64,000 bases of DNA from Caldithrix sp. GTDB lineage: Bacteria > Zhuqueibacterota > Zhuqueibacteria > Thermofontimicrobiales > Sulfurfontimicrobiaceae. The translations under genes were made by a program, and so were the position numbers. The notes beneath the pieces were generated by a model. It was given only the letters and a program-made list of their open reading frames with translations. It searched no databases and was not told the origin of the DNA. The stretch spans positions 67,502 through 131,501 of the forward strand of contig DYKB01000003.1 of the NCBI GenBank assembly GCA_020722815.1, given 5' to 3'. Below, piece after piece: positions 1-8,586 of the stretch (positions are counted from its first letter, which is position 1; each line of letters begins with the position of its first letter).

Positions 1-165
1 ACACTTTTTTCATTTATCTTCTGGGGTATCGCACTCTGGGTGGGTCGTAAAAAAGACAAAGGCCGGATCTGGATTATTATCGCTGCGGTCTTTCAACTAT
101 TAATCTATCTTATTCCGCACAGTATGTTGGGATCCGAAATTGATTATACAAAAAGTAATTCGTGA
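1..165 (+). CDS. C-terminal end of a small membrane protein (partial)
   Basis: The first 54 codons of the window are open in frame 1 and end in TGA. The gene begins upstream of the window. The visible peptide has two hydrophobic stretches (residues about 1-14 and 24-41) separated by a basic patch (GRKKDKG), followed by a short polar tail, which fits a small integral membrane protein with an inward-facing loop. No family can be named from this fragment. It is on the same strand as the metal exporter that follows after about 120 bases. Confidence 0.55.
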   Translation, partial: TLFSFIFWGIALWVGRKKDKGRIWIIIAAVFQLLIYLIPHSMLGSEIDYTKSNS

Positions 166-285
166 GGCGTAATCCGTAAGCCTTTAAATGTCCCGCTTAA
201 TTCCATCGTTTGGTGGTGGAATGCAGTGACGAAGCTTTATGTACATCGCAAAACATTTTTTATCTAAAACAGGAAAAGCCATTCC

Positions 286-1218
286 ATGAATGAGCAACAT
301 AACCGCCATGAATTTAAACATCATCATCAACACCATCATCACCCCAAAACCGGCTTTCGATTGGTATTGACCATTTTATTAAATTTTTTCATTACCATCG
401 TCGAAGTTGCCGGCGGATTGATTTCGGGAAGTCTGGCTTTGCTTTCAGATGCCCTGCATAACTTTAGTGATACCATCTCTGTCATTATCAGTTACATTGC
501 GCTGGTTTTGAGCCGCCGCGCCAACACACCCGAACGAACTTTTGGCTACAAACGTGCAGAGGTGATTGCCGCGCTGTTCAACGCCGCTGTGTTAATAATC
601 ATCTCTTTCTTCCTGTTTAAAGAAGCCATTGAGCGCTTTGTGGAACCACCCTCAATTCATACCCCGACGATGATCATCGTGGCTGTTGTGGGTCTGATTG
701 CCAATCTAATCGCTGTACTTTTATTACGCGACGATTCCAAAGCGAACCTTAATATTCGTTCGGCCTATCTTCACCTGATTTCAGATACCATTTCATCTGT
801 TGGGGTCATCGTTGGCGGAATTTTTATTTATTATTTTCAAATTGTATGGATCGATCCGCTTTTAACTATCCTCATTGGATTGTATATTCTTCGAGAAAGT
901 TATTTTATACTCAAAGAATCGCTCAATATCCTCATCCAGGCGACGCCGCTGGAGATTGATATCATTGAAGTCGTCAGCAAAATAAAAGAATTCCCCGAAG
1001 TTAAAAACGCCCATCATGTTCATGTCTGGCGTTTGGACGATAAAACCATCCATCTTGAAGGCCACATCGAAGTCGATGCCAATTGGCGCCTTTGCGAAGC
1101 GGATGAAATCCGTATGAAAATAGAAAAAATGCTGACAGAGCAATTCACTATCAAACATATCACCCTGCAAATGGAAAGTGATGTCTGCGCTGATAAAAGC
1201 ATGATTAAGAATCATTGA
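286..1218 (+). CDS. Cation diffusion facilitator (CDF) family metal exporter
   Basis: 310 residues, typical for the CzcD/ZitB-type CDF family, inner-membrane antiporters that export Zn(II), Co(II) or similar ions in exchange for protons. The N-terminus is unusually histidine rich (residues 5-19, nine His), a likely metal-buffering tail. Hydrophobic segments are spaced as expected for six helices. The transport-site signatures are visible as SDALHNFSD in helix 2 and HLISD in helix 5. The C-terminal cytoplasmic domain carries HHVHVW and HLEGHIEVD, the usual metal-binding ferredoxin-like fold. ATG start with a modest AGGA upstream. The gene stands alone and converges on the following - strand locus. 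The family is clear, the metal is inferred. Confidence 0.92.
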   Translation: MNEQHNRHEFKHHHQHHHHPKTGFRLVLTILLNFFITIVEVAGGLISGSLALLSDALHNFSDTISVIISYIALVLSRRANTPERTFGYKRAEVIAALFNAAVLIIISFFLFKEAIERFVEPPSIHTPTMIIVAVVGLIANLIAVLLLRDDSKANLNIRSAYLHLISDTISSVGVIVGGIFIYYFQIVWIDPLLTILIGLYILRESYFILKESLNILIQATPLEIDIIEVVSKIKEFPEVKNAHHVHVWRLDDKTIHLEGHIEVDANWRLCEADEIRMKIEKMLTEQFTIKHITLQMESDVCADKSMIKNH

Positions 1219-1301
1219 GGCGGCCACGGCCTCGCTGAACACTCAAATCCCGATTTATAAAATCCATCTCATTGGTTTGCGGTCGCATCTTATTATCGAA
1301 A

Positions 1302-2726
1302 TCAAAATTTTCCTGGAATGGATGAAGCTGTTATCATCTTTAAGGAATCCATTTTCGGATATTGCAATGCGGTAAATGGAATCGTAACACTTTCCCTTTT
1401 ATTTTCATCCGGCGGATTATAAATGATTTCTGGTATTATTTCATCTTTAATAAAAACAACCACTTTGGTTCCTGAAGGAATATAAAAAGTGAGCCCTTGC
1501 AGATCGGCTACCGTTGGTGTATATTGACCAAAAATTGGATCATCAATTGAATTTATTTGAATTTTTAATGTATCCGCTGAAGAATGAAATGACCAATTTA
1601 AATTATGGAAAACCAGGTAGTAGTTTAAAAGCTTTGAAGTCGTGGTAACATAAATTTGACCGGTTCGAAATCGCGTTTCCAGCTTTCGTAATGCCAGTTG
1701 CGCGTCTTTGGCGATTACCTGTTCACAATCTTTGTTTTTACCCAGATGCGTATAATGAATTGCGTATCCATTGGTCCTGATGAGACGATCCAAAACGCGA
1801 TCAGATAGATTATAGGCGATGCCTTTTGAGTTTGCGCCTTTGCCAATTCCATCCGGATGATGATCATAGCGCATAAATTCATAGACTCGTTGTCCATCAT
1901 CCAACCGGACTTCCCGCAATAATTCATTTCGGGCATGTAAAGCATATTTATGGCCATAAAAACCATAAATCGACAGTAAATGTTTACTAAAGGCACGCAG
2001 AATGTTCCGGGCAGATTTTAATGGAAATTGTGGATCATAATTATCTAAAAATGTGTCAATTCCGATTGGTATATCCTGACCAATAATATAAGTACTACTC
2101 CCCAGCCAGACGTATTTTATTCCATGAGGAATAGTGAGATCGGCATGATAATATTTTGAATCTTTATTGTCACCCAAATTTGTATTAAACCATTTACCAA
2201 AATTGCTCCGCGCATAACTATGATTAATCCAGACGTTCAGTTTAAAATCATATTTTTTTAATTCATTCAGCGCAACGATCGCATCATTCCGCGTCTGATA
2301 GCCTTCTCCCCATGAATGGATACAATCCAAATAGCCAGCACCAATAAATTTTCGAATGACGATTTTATCCTGCGGTGTTGAAGAAAAATATGAAAAATCA
2401 TTTCGTATCAAACTGTCAAACATAAAAAAGCTGTTTCCAATTTCCAATCCAACCCCTTGCCCCATACTCGTTTCATTCTTCGTATTCAAAAATTCCTGAA
2501 TTTCTAAAAATTCCTCAAATGTACTGGTGTTATCAATATCATTTGCAATTGAAAGAGCGGCCCGGTATGGATAGGGAAACTTACGCAATCCAACCACCGG
2601 CTTTGCATCATAGCTTTGCGTGTAATCTTGATTAATTTTATGGATTGTAAAACAGTAATAGCCAATGTTAATAACCAAAATTACAGCAATAACTATCGAA
2701 GCAACTTTACAAATTTTTCGACACAA
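1302..2726 (-). CDS. Membrane-anchored NodB-like (polysaccharide deacetylase-related) protein
   Basis: 474 residues. The start is TTG, chosen because an AAGGA sits 6 bases upstream and a stop codon lies just before it in frame. Residues 7-27 form one hydrophobic anchor, so the rest is likely extracytoplasmic. ANDID (61-65) and HSWGEGY (137-143) resemble the metal-binding Asp pair and His motif of NodB-type carbohydrate deacetylases, and WINHS (166-170) fits a further beta-strand of that barrel. I do not recognise the C-terminal half (about 300-474), which looks beta-rich. It is last in the - strand exopolysaccharide locus, 72 bases after the CapK-like ligase gene. A role in trimming or deacetylating the glycan is inference; activity is uncertain because the motifs are not canonical. 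Confidence 0.6.
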   Translation of the reverse strand: MCRKICKVASIVIAVILVINIGYYCFTIHKINQDYTQSYDAKPVVGLRKFPYPYRAALSIANDIDNTSTFEEFLEIQEFLNTKNETSMGQGVGLEIGNSFFMFDSLIRNDFSYFSSTPQDKIVIRKFIGAGYLDCIHSWGEGYQTRNDAIVALNELKKYDFKLNVWINHSYARSNFGKWFNTNLGDNKDSKYYHADLTIPHGIKYVWLGSSTYIIGQDIPIGIDTFLDNYDPQFPLKSARNILRAFSKHLLSIYGFYGHKYALHARNELLREVRLDDGQRVYEFMRYDHHPDGIGKGANSKGIAYNLSDRVLDRLIRTNGYAIHYTHLGKNKDCEQVIAKDAQLALRKLETRFRTGQIYVTTTSKLLNYYLVFHNLNWSFHSSADTLKIQINSIDDPIFGQYTPTVADLQGLTFYIPSGTKVVVFIKDEIIPEIIYNPPDENKRESVTIPFTALQYPKMDSLKMITASSIPGKF

Positions 2727-2798
2727 ATTTCATCCTTTTTTTTACATTTAATCTTTCTAACTATTTGATGAACCCGTTTCTTTTTCATATTTCATATT

Positions 2799-4253
2799 TT
2801 ATGGTCGCATTGTTTTGCCTTGCCGGCTATTTTCTGCCAGATGAGGGATGTTACCAACCTGTAAAGGAACTTTTGAAATAATGAATCGCTGTTTTCCATT
2901 ACTGGTGCGCGGGATTTGAACAACTTCATCAATGATGATATTAATTTCATTCCCCAATCGAAATCGCAATTCAGCCATAATCATCTTTTTGTCCTCTGCC
3001 GAATAATTTTGTCGGGGTACGATTTTAACATGAATCGTATCAATAGTATCCTGAATAATTTGTGCTTCTTTGACATTAAGCGTATTTTTAAAAACATGTC
3101 CCAGCCGACCAATATGACGCCCTTCCGGAGTTATAATAATATCATCAACCCGGCCGGTAATTGTACTGAGAATCGGTGAATTTCTGCCACAAGCGCAGGA
3201 AGCGGTCGCCGGTATGGCCCGATCTCCAATTCTATATCGAATTAAAGGCATCGTCCGATTAATTAAACCCGTACAAACCAATTCCCCCTCTTCACCCGGT
3301 GGTGTTGGAGAACCATCTGGATTGAGAACTTCAACAATACCTGTTTCGGTTAAAATATGAAAATTCCCTTCCGAACATTGCAAAATTTGGGCGACCCGCT
3401 CAGCATTGCCATAATAGCTGAAGGCTTTACATTCAAAAGCTTCCTCGATCACCTTCCGCTGAAAATCCAGCAATGTTTCTGATGACGTATAAACCGCTTT
3501 CGGTAATATTTTTTGTCCGGTTTCCAGCCGATAAAGTGCTATTAAGTAAATACTGGAAGGATATCCGCGAATTAATTCAGGCTTAAATTCTTGTAATGCT
3601 TGAAGATAGGCCGGGAGTGTCTGTGGTGTTATATGTTGCGATGAAAAGAGTAGTTCATTTTCGATTCGATTAAAAACCCAAAACGGCGGCTCCATTCGTT
3701 CGGGTTTTGCAACCGGATGGCCACTAAAAGTGGCGATACGCGCGCCGCGCCGGATACCCGACCAACCATAATGGAACCAGACACCAGCATAGGATAATTG
3801 TTCCGTCGCCTTACTGACGACCAATTTCAAGGCTTTCCCGGTTGTTCCGCTGGTATGGGCGATAATGCGCTTTCCTTCATTGGCATTCGAAATAAATTCT
3901 TCCGGATGCATTCGCACCGTTTCTTTATCCAAAACTGGAATTTGTTTTAATGCATCAAGGCTTTCAATATTGGCAGGTTTAAAATTTAATTTTTTAAATA
4001 GTTGGATATAATAAGGGACAGTTGTGCCAGCATGGATCAAAATTCTTTTTAAATTATCAACTTGATCCTGTTCAATTTCTGCCAATGAACGAGTGGCATT
4101 TTTTTCAAGTGTCGCCAATTGTTCCTGAAAAACGCCACCATATCTTTTGGTATCATTAATGATAGAGTAGGTCATGGCCAGTGTATTTTTAAAACAATCG
4201 GGAAGGTGAAAATATATTTTACGTAGTAATTTGTTTGAATGGGTTAATGGCAT
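2799..4253 (-). CDS. CapK/PaaK-like adenylate-forming ligase
   Basis: About 484 residues of the phenylacetate-CoA ligase/CapK family (ANL superfamily), which activates a carboxylate with ATP. The phosphate-binding motif TSGTTGKALK lies near residue 134. YGNAERV and the C-terminal GRVDDII and SNGKQRF segments match the adenylation core and the mobile C-terminal domain. The start at 4253 is preferred over an ATG seven codons upstream because AAGGAAG lies six bases before it. CapK homologues occur in capsule loci, where the substrate is usually unknown. It follows the GT4 gene after a repeat-filled gap and precedes the deacetylase-like gene. A second ligase of the same family is fused to a radical SAM enzyme at 5764-8565. 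Confidence 0.88.
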   Translation of the reverse strand: MPLTHSNKLLRKIYFHLPDCFKNTLAMTYSIINDTKRYGGVFQEQLATLEKNATRSLAEIEQDQVDNLKRILIHAGTTVPYYIQLFKKLNFKPANIESLDALKQIPVLDKETVRMHPEEFISNANEGKRIIAHTSGTTGKALKLVVSKATEQLSYAGVWFHYGWSGIRRGARIATFSGHPVAKPERMEPPFWVFNRIENELLFSSQHITPQTLPAYLQALQEFKPELIRGYPSSIYLIALYRLETGQKILPKAVYTSSETLLDFQRKVIEEAFECKAFSYYGNAERVAQILQCSEGNFHILTETGIVEVLNPDGSPTPPGEEGELVCTGLINRTMPLIRYRIGDRAIPATASCACGRNSPILSTITGRVDDIIITPEGRHIGRLGHVFKNTLNVKEAQIIQDTIDTIHVKIVPRQNYSAEDKKMIMAELRFRLGNEINIIIDEVVQIPRTSNGKQRFIISKVPLQVGNIPHLAENSRQGKTMRP

Positions 4254-4358
4254 ATTCACTTCCTTATGATACATGACACAGTTTTAAATCTTGATAAAAA
4301 ATCTTTTACTGAATTAACCAAAAGTGCCAGGCACATTCGAGATATTTGCTTCTCTTAT

Positions 4359-4432
4359 CCCTCCCCAAAAAAAATTTTTCGGAAGGAAAATCCTCCACTC
4401 TTTGCTATTTTACTTTCTGAAAATGGGGGAGG
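4359..4432. repeat. Intergenic palindromic repeat, family A copy 1
   Basis: The segment is bounded by CCTCCCC (4360-4366) and its reverse complement GGGGAGG (4426-4432). Its interior (CCTCC...CTATTTT...GAAAATGGGGGAGG) resembles the segment at 56065-56163 in order and spacing, so the two look like degenerate copies of one dispersed repeat. The overlapping open frame at 4266-4571 has no other support as a gene. Confidence 0.5.
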
Positions 4433-4486
4433 TCAGAAAAAGACAATCACGCAACCGAAAACCATGTCTACTAATTTATTGATTTT

Positions 4487-4582
4487 CAGTATCCCCTCAA
4501 TAAAGGATGGTGAAATCTACCCTTTCAAAGGTTTAAAACCTTTGAAAGGGTGTACGACCATGTTTTATTGAGTGGATACTAA
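4487..4582. repeat. Nested palindromic element, about 96 bp
   Basis: The inner part is a perfect palindrome, CCCTTTCAAAGG followed by TTTAAAA and CCTTTGAAAGGG (4520-4550). The outer arms, AGTATCC(C/A)CTCAATAAA at 4488-4504 and its complement at 4565-4581, match with one mismatch, and the similarity continues inward to ATGG. RNA from either strand could fold into one long hairpin. It has no coding capacity and fills the 354-base gap between the GT4 and CapK-like genes. It may be a MITE-like repeat, or a folded attenuator within the locus. Confidence 0.7.
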
Positions 4583-4607
4583 ATTTTCTCAAACCATTTA
4601 CTGATAG

Positions 4608-5747
4608 TCAGGCATCAATCGCCTGTCTGTATATCTCATTTAATTGTATTTTAAATTGTTCAGGACTATAACTTTTTAAGACAGTATTCAAATTTTTTCG
4701 CGAAATTGATTGACGTAATGATTTATCACGACATAATTTAGTAATTTTTGTCGCAAACTGCTTGATATCACCCGCCTGCACAAGAAATCCATTTTCCTCA
4801 TCTCTTATCATCTCCGGAATGGCGCCGACGGGCGTTGCAACGACCGGCATTCCGGCCCGCATCGCTTCTAAAATCGCTACTGGAAAATTTTCGACATAAG
4901 AAGGGAGAATAAAAACATGACACTTCAGAAAATGATCAAGCTTCTTCTGGCCGGAAATTTCACCTGATAGGTGAATTTTATCAGCCACCTTTAGCTCCCG
5001 CGCAGTTCGATGAATCTTGTCTATCAACCCGGCTTCCTTCTCACCGCCAGCAATGTAGAGGATAAATTGCCCGAACTCCTTTTTTATCTCAGCACAAATC
5101 GCAACCAGATCGAGCACACCCTTTTTTTGATTCAAAGCCCCGACATATAAAATTTTAATAACAGAATCCGCTTCTCGCCTGGCTTCCAGTTGCTCCATCA
5201 CCGCCGGCAATTGCTCAAATTCCTGTCCATAACAATTATGCAGGATGATGACCTTTGCTGGCGGAATAGGCAGCATCTGCGTGACGATTTTTTTCCAGGA
5301 ATCTGCCAGGGTGATAATCTGGCTGCTTTTTTTGAAAACCAATCGGATATATTTTTGAATTAACGGATGGCTTTCCGAATAAAAACGCGCAAATGCCCCA
5401 CCATGCAGATGCAAAATTATCTTTTTTTTAAAAAGTGCACCAGTTAAAATAAAAAGCGCACTTTTGTAAAAGCCCAGATATGATGAAACTGCCACGTGAA
5501 TAATAGCAGGTCGATCACGAAAAATGCGAATAAAAAACTTTACCAGTTGAACGATTTGAAAAAATAGATTCAAAGCGCCCGTCACTGAGCGTATTTGGTA
5601 TTTATACTTATGCTCGGACGTATTGTGTCGCCGGATACGGTAATGTTTTTGGTCACAGGCTTTATATATCTGCTCATTAATCGTAGCAACACCACCCTGT
5701 GGTGGGGGAAATGGTCCCACCAGGAAAACGATTGGCTGCGGCTTCAT
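4608..5747 (-). CDS. Glycosyltransferase family 4 enzyme
   Basis: 379 residues of a GT-B glycosyltransferase. The N-terminus has GPFPPPQGGVATI, the usual acceptor-domain loop of GT4 enzymes. The C-terminal Rossmann domain contains the donor-binding segment SYVENFPVAILEAMRAGMPVV with the E-x7-E arrangement, and then GAIPEMI and NGFLVQAGD. No signal peptide is present, so it should act at the cytoplasmic face of the membrane, transferring a nucleotide sugar to the growing lipid-linked glycan. ATG lies 16 bases after the stop of the radical SAM-ligase gene, so the two are probably co-transcribed. Sugar specificity cannot be read from sequence. Confidence 0.92.
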   Translation of the reverse strand: MKPQPIVFLVGPFPPPQGGVATINEQIYKACDQKHYRIRRHNTSEHKYKYQIRSVTGALNLFFQIVQLVKFFIRIFRDRPAIIHVAVSSYLGFYKSALFILTGALFKKKIILHLHGGAFARFYSESHPLIQKYIRLVFKKSSQIITLADSWKKIVTQMLPIPPAKVIILHNCYGQEFEQLPAVMEQLEARREADSVIKILYVGALNQKKGVLDLVAICAEIKKEFGQFILYIAGGEKEAGLIDKIHRTARELKVADKIHLSGEISGQKKLDHFLKCHVFILPSYVENFPVAILEAMRAGMPVVATPVGAIPEMIRDEENGFLVQAGDIKQFATKITKLCRDKSLRQSISRKNLNTVLKSYSPEQFKIQLNEIYRQAIDA

Positions 5748-5763
5748 GCTTTAAAGATTGCCT

Positions 5764-8565
5764 TTATTGTTTTAAAATTTCAGAGACAAAATATCGCAAC
5801 TTGCCGGAACTTTCACGGGGAATGGTATCGACATATTCAAATTCGATTGATATATTCGGTCCCAGTAACTCTCCGATAATTTGTTTGGTTCGATTTTCAA
5901 GCTGCGGGGCTTTATCTTTTTGCGTTAGCACTACCTGCAACAAAAAGCGGCGAAAATCTTTCTGAAAGACCTTATAGGCCTTCAAATCGCCATTCATAAA
6001 GGAAAGGAGCTCTTTACCCAATCGTCCAAATAAAACGCCACCCGGCAATTCGCGATCTTCAAGGATTATGGTATCACAATCACGCGCAACGGTTAGATCC
6101 AGCAATGGCAGCTTTCGTCCACAGGGACAATCGGCTTCAACAAAACTGCCAACATCACCCAATCGATATCGAATAAATGGGAAAATATAATTATTCAAAT
6201 TGGTGATGACGATTTCACCCAATTCGCCTGGTTTGCAGGGCTGATTATCACGAAGGATTTCAATGATGATATTTTCAGTTGCCAGGTGAAAGTGATGTTC
6301 CGGACATTCATAGGCGACGATACCAACCTCGGCACCACCATATTCATTGATGGTCGGGCATCCAAAAACTTTGCTAATGAGTTGGCGTTGAAATTCGTAC
6401 AGAATTTCTGTTGTACAAATAACAGCTTGCGCTTTTATTAATGAAATATCCAGATCGTGCTCTAAAATGAAACGTGAAAAGATAAAAATCGCTGACGGAT
6501 TCCCATAAATGATATCCGGTTGAAATACTTTCAATTTTTTATAATATTCAAACATCCGGTCTTCCGACAGATCAAAAGTTGAAAGAATTATTTTATTTCG
6601 AAAAAGAAAATCACCAGCTTTAAGCAAAAAATTTTTATTCCGCTGGCCACGGCCCCAAAAATGAGCTTCTTTTAGACCATAATCCAGCTTCCACCATCTC
6701 ATCGCCCGAATTCGAGCCGCAATGGAGTACGAAACTGAGTTATAATCAGTGGGAAATTGGAGTGGCCGCCCTGTCGAACCGGTTGTTTTTGTCTGAAAAT
6801 AGGCTAAACTTTTACCCTTTGTATAAAACGCATCCTTATTTTCAAAAACATCTGATTTTTCCAGAACGGGCAATCGGGATAAGTCGGCCAACTCGTTGAG
6901 GTCATTGGCACTGAAATTATATTTTTTAAAAAGCTGCTGATAATAGGGAACATAGTTTTCACAATGCTTTATGAGATTTTTTAATTTATTGAATTGTATT
7001 TCACGCATTTGCGTTTCATCATACCACTGGGAAGCTTCTAACGCTTCAAGATGCGCTATTACGGGCAGCTTTTTGAACTTTAAATAAACGGGATAGAGAA
7101 TGTTTTTTACAAGTTTTGGATTAATGCCTTTCCGCCAGATAAAATTGTCTTCAATTTTCTCCCAAAATGATGTATCCTGAATATTATATTTCTTTTTCTG
7201 ACTTTTCCAGTCCATTGGTAAATGTGCCCGATCAAGCAATTCAGAGACTCGAACCTTTAGCTGAGGCGGATAACACAGGACGATTCCACTTTCTTCCGGC
7301 CTGGACTTGGAAATGATAAATTGATACTTTTCCTCGGCGAGTATCGGGGTCTTTTGAATCAAAATATCTGATTTGTCGTTATGCCCTAAACGATAAACCT
7401 GAACTTCACCATTGCTTTTTTCAGTATTTTTAACTTCCACATGGAAACGATTGACTTCAGTTGTCCAACGATATATCTCTTTAGATAGATGTTGAAATTG
7501 ATTATCAGCGACTTTCTGCATCACATTTGAAAATGGTTTGACTTTTATACTGGTCTGGGCGCCACAATTTTTACATTTCCCATCATCATCCAAACCCGGC
7601 CGTTCGATATTAATATCAAAGCGTTTAACTAAAAGATTCTGACATTGTGGACAGTATGAATTTCCACTATTGCTTTCAAAAACATTGCCAACATAACAAT
7701 ATTTAACGCCCATCTCTTTTGCAATCTCGCGGGCACGTTCCAAACGATCTACCGGTGTCCGGGGTACTTTATCATAAAGATAGGCCGGATGAAAACGGAC
7801 ATAATGCAGCGGCGTTTCTGGTGATGTATTTTCTAAATGCCAGCGGGCAATCGCTCGTGCATCTTCTTCTGAGTCATTTAAATCAGTCACCATCAGATTA
7901 CTCACTTCCAGATGTACACCGGATTGATACGCGTATCTGATGTTTTCCAATATAGGTGCTAATGTTCCGTTGGCATGCTCCCGATAATAATCTTCTCGAA
8001 TAGATTTCAAAGATACGCTAATCACATCAAATACTTCACATATTTCTTTCACCGGCTCCAATGTCAGATAAAATGCTGATTTGTATAAATTTAACAAACC
8101 ATGTTTTTTAGCAAGACGTGCGGTATCCATAACAAATTCATGCCAAACAACCGGATCATTATACGTCCAGGACAAAATATGAATGCCTTTATTAAGGGCT
8201 AAATTTACTATTTGCTTAGGTGTATATACATCATAGTCGCCATCTTCAATAAATTTCATTTGTGACGTTCGCCAATTTTGACAAAATTTACAATGTAAAT
8301 TGCACCCGATATTCCCAATTGAAAGTATAGGCGCCCCGGGGGCGAAATGATAGACACCTTCCGTTTCTATGTACTCCTGTGCTACCCGGACAGCTTTTCC
8401 ATAGACTAAAGTGTATAAATCACCGGCAATATTTTGACGGGTTCCACAAAAACCTTTTTTTCCGTCGCTTAATTTACATCGACGGGGACAAAGCGAACAT
8501 TGAACTCGATTATTCGCGAGTTTCTCATAATGCGATGCGATTCTTTTCCCAGCGAGCAAATCCAT
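5764..8565 (-). CDS. Fusion of AmrS-type radical SAM enzyme and CapK/PaaK-like adenylate-forming ligase
   Basis: 933 residues in one uninterrupted frame. Residues 1-345 match the radical SAM protein of the AmmeMemoRadiSam family: N-terminal cysteines C23, C26, C30 and C40; the 4Fe-4S site CNLHCKFC (C88, C92, C95); SWTYNDPVVW; and a zinc-ribbon-like tail (C305, C308, C331, C334). Residues 346-479 are an unassigned linker, perhaps a beta-rich domain. Residues 480-933 are a complete CapK/PaaK-like ligase with the ATP loop TTGSTGRP (594-601), NEYGGAEVG and the C-terminal SSGKLRY. The usual AmmeMemoRadiSam partners are absent nearby; it sits inside the exopolysaccharide locus between a DUF354 gene (21 bases upstream) and a GT4 gene. 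Domain identities are firm; substrates are unknown. A role in making and activating a carboxylate substituent for the glycan is inference. Confidence 0.85.
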   Translation of the reverse strand: MDLLAGKRIASHYEKLANNRVQCSLCPRRCKLSDGKKGFCGTRQNIAGDLYTLVYGKAVRVAQEYIETEGVYHFAPGAPILSIGNIGCNLHCKFCQNWRTSQMKFIEDGDYDVYTPKQIVNLALNKGIHILSWTYNDPVVWHEFVMDTARLAKKHGLLNLYKSAFYLTLEPVKEICEVFDVISVSLKSIREDYYREHANGTLAPILENIRYAYQSGVHLEVSNLMVTDLNDSEEDARAIARWHLENTSPETPLHYVRFHPAYLYDKVPRTPVDRLERAREIAKEMGVKYCYVGNVFESNSGNSYCPQCQNLLVKRFDINIERPGLDDDGKCKNCGAQTSIKVKPFSNVMQKVADNQFQHLSKEIYRWTTEVNRFHVEVKNTEKSNGEVQVYRLGHNDKSDILIQKTPILAEEKYQFIISKSRPEESGIVLCYPPQLKVRVSELLDRAHLPMDWKSQKKKYNIQDTSFWEKIEDNFIWRKGINPKLVKNILYPVYLKFKKLPVIAHLEALEASQWYDETQMREIQFNKLKNLIKHCENYVPYYQQLFKKYNFSANDLNELADLSRLPVLEKSDVFENKDAFYTKGKSLAYFQTKTTGSTGRPLQFPTDYNSVSYSIAARIRAMRWWKLDYGLKEAHFWGRGQRNKNFLLKAGDFLFRNKIILSTFDLSEDRMFEYYKKLKVFQPDIIYGNPSAIFIFSRFILEHDLDISLIKAQAVICTTEILYEFQRQLISKVFGCPTINEYGGAEVGIVAYECPEHHFHLATENIIIEILRDNQPCKPGELGEIVITNLNNYIFPFIRYRLGDVGSFVEADCPCGRKLPLLDLTVARDCDTIILEDRELPGGVLFGRLGKELLSFMNGDLKAYKVFQKDFRRFLLQVVLTQKDKAPQLENRTKQIIGELLGPNISIEFEYVDTIPRESSGKLRYFVSEILKQ

Positions 8566-8586
8566 AATTTACTTTCTAAATTAATT

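Noticed and set aside
862-1242. 126-codon frame opposite the CDF exporter
   Set aside because: Antisense shadow of a well-supported gene; amino-acid pattern reflects the complementary strand.
4266-4571. 101-codon open frame on the + strand
   Set aside because: It runs through two palindromic repeats, has no ribosome binding site and no recognisable protein features.
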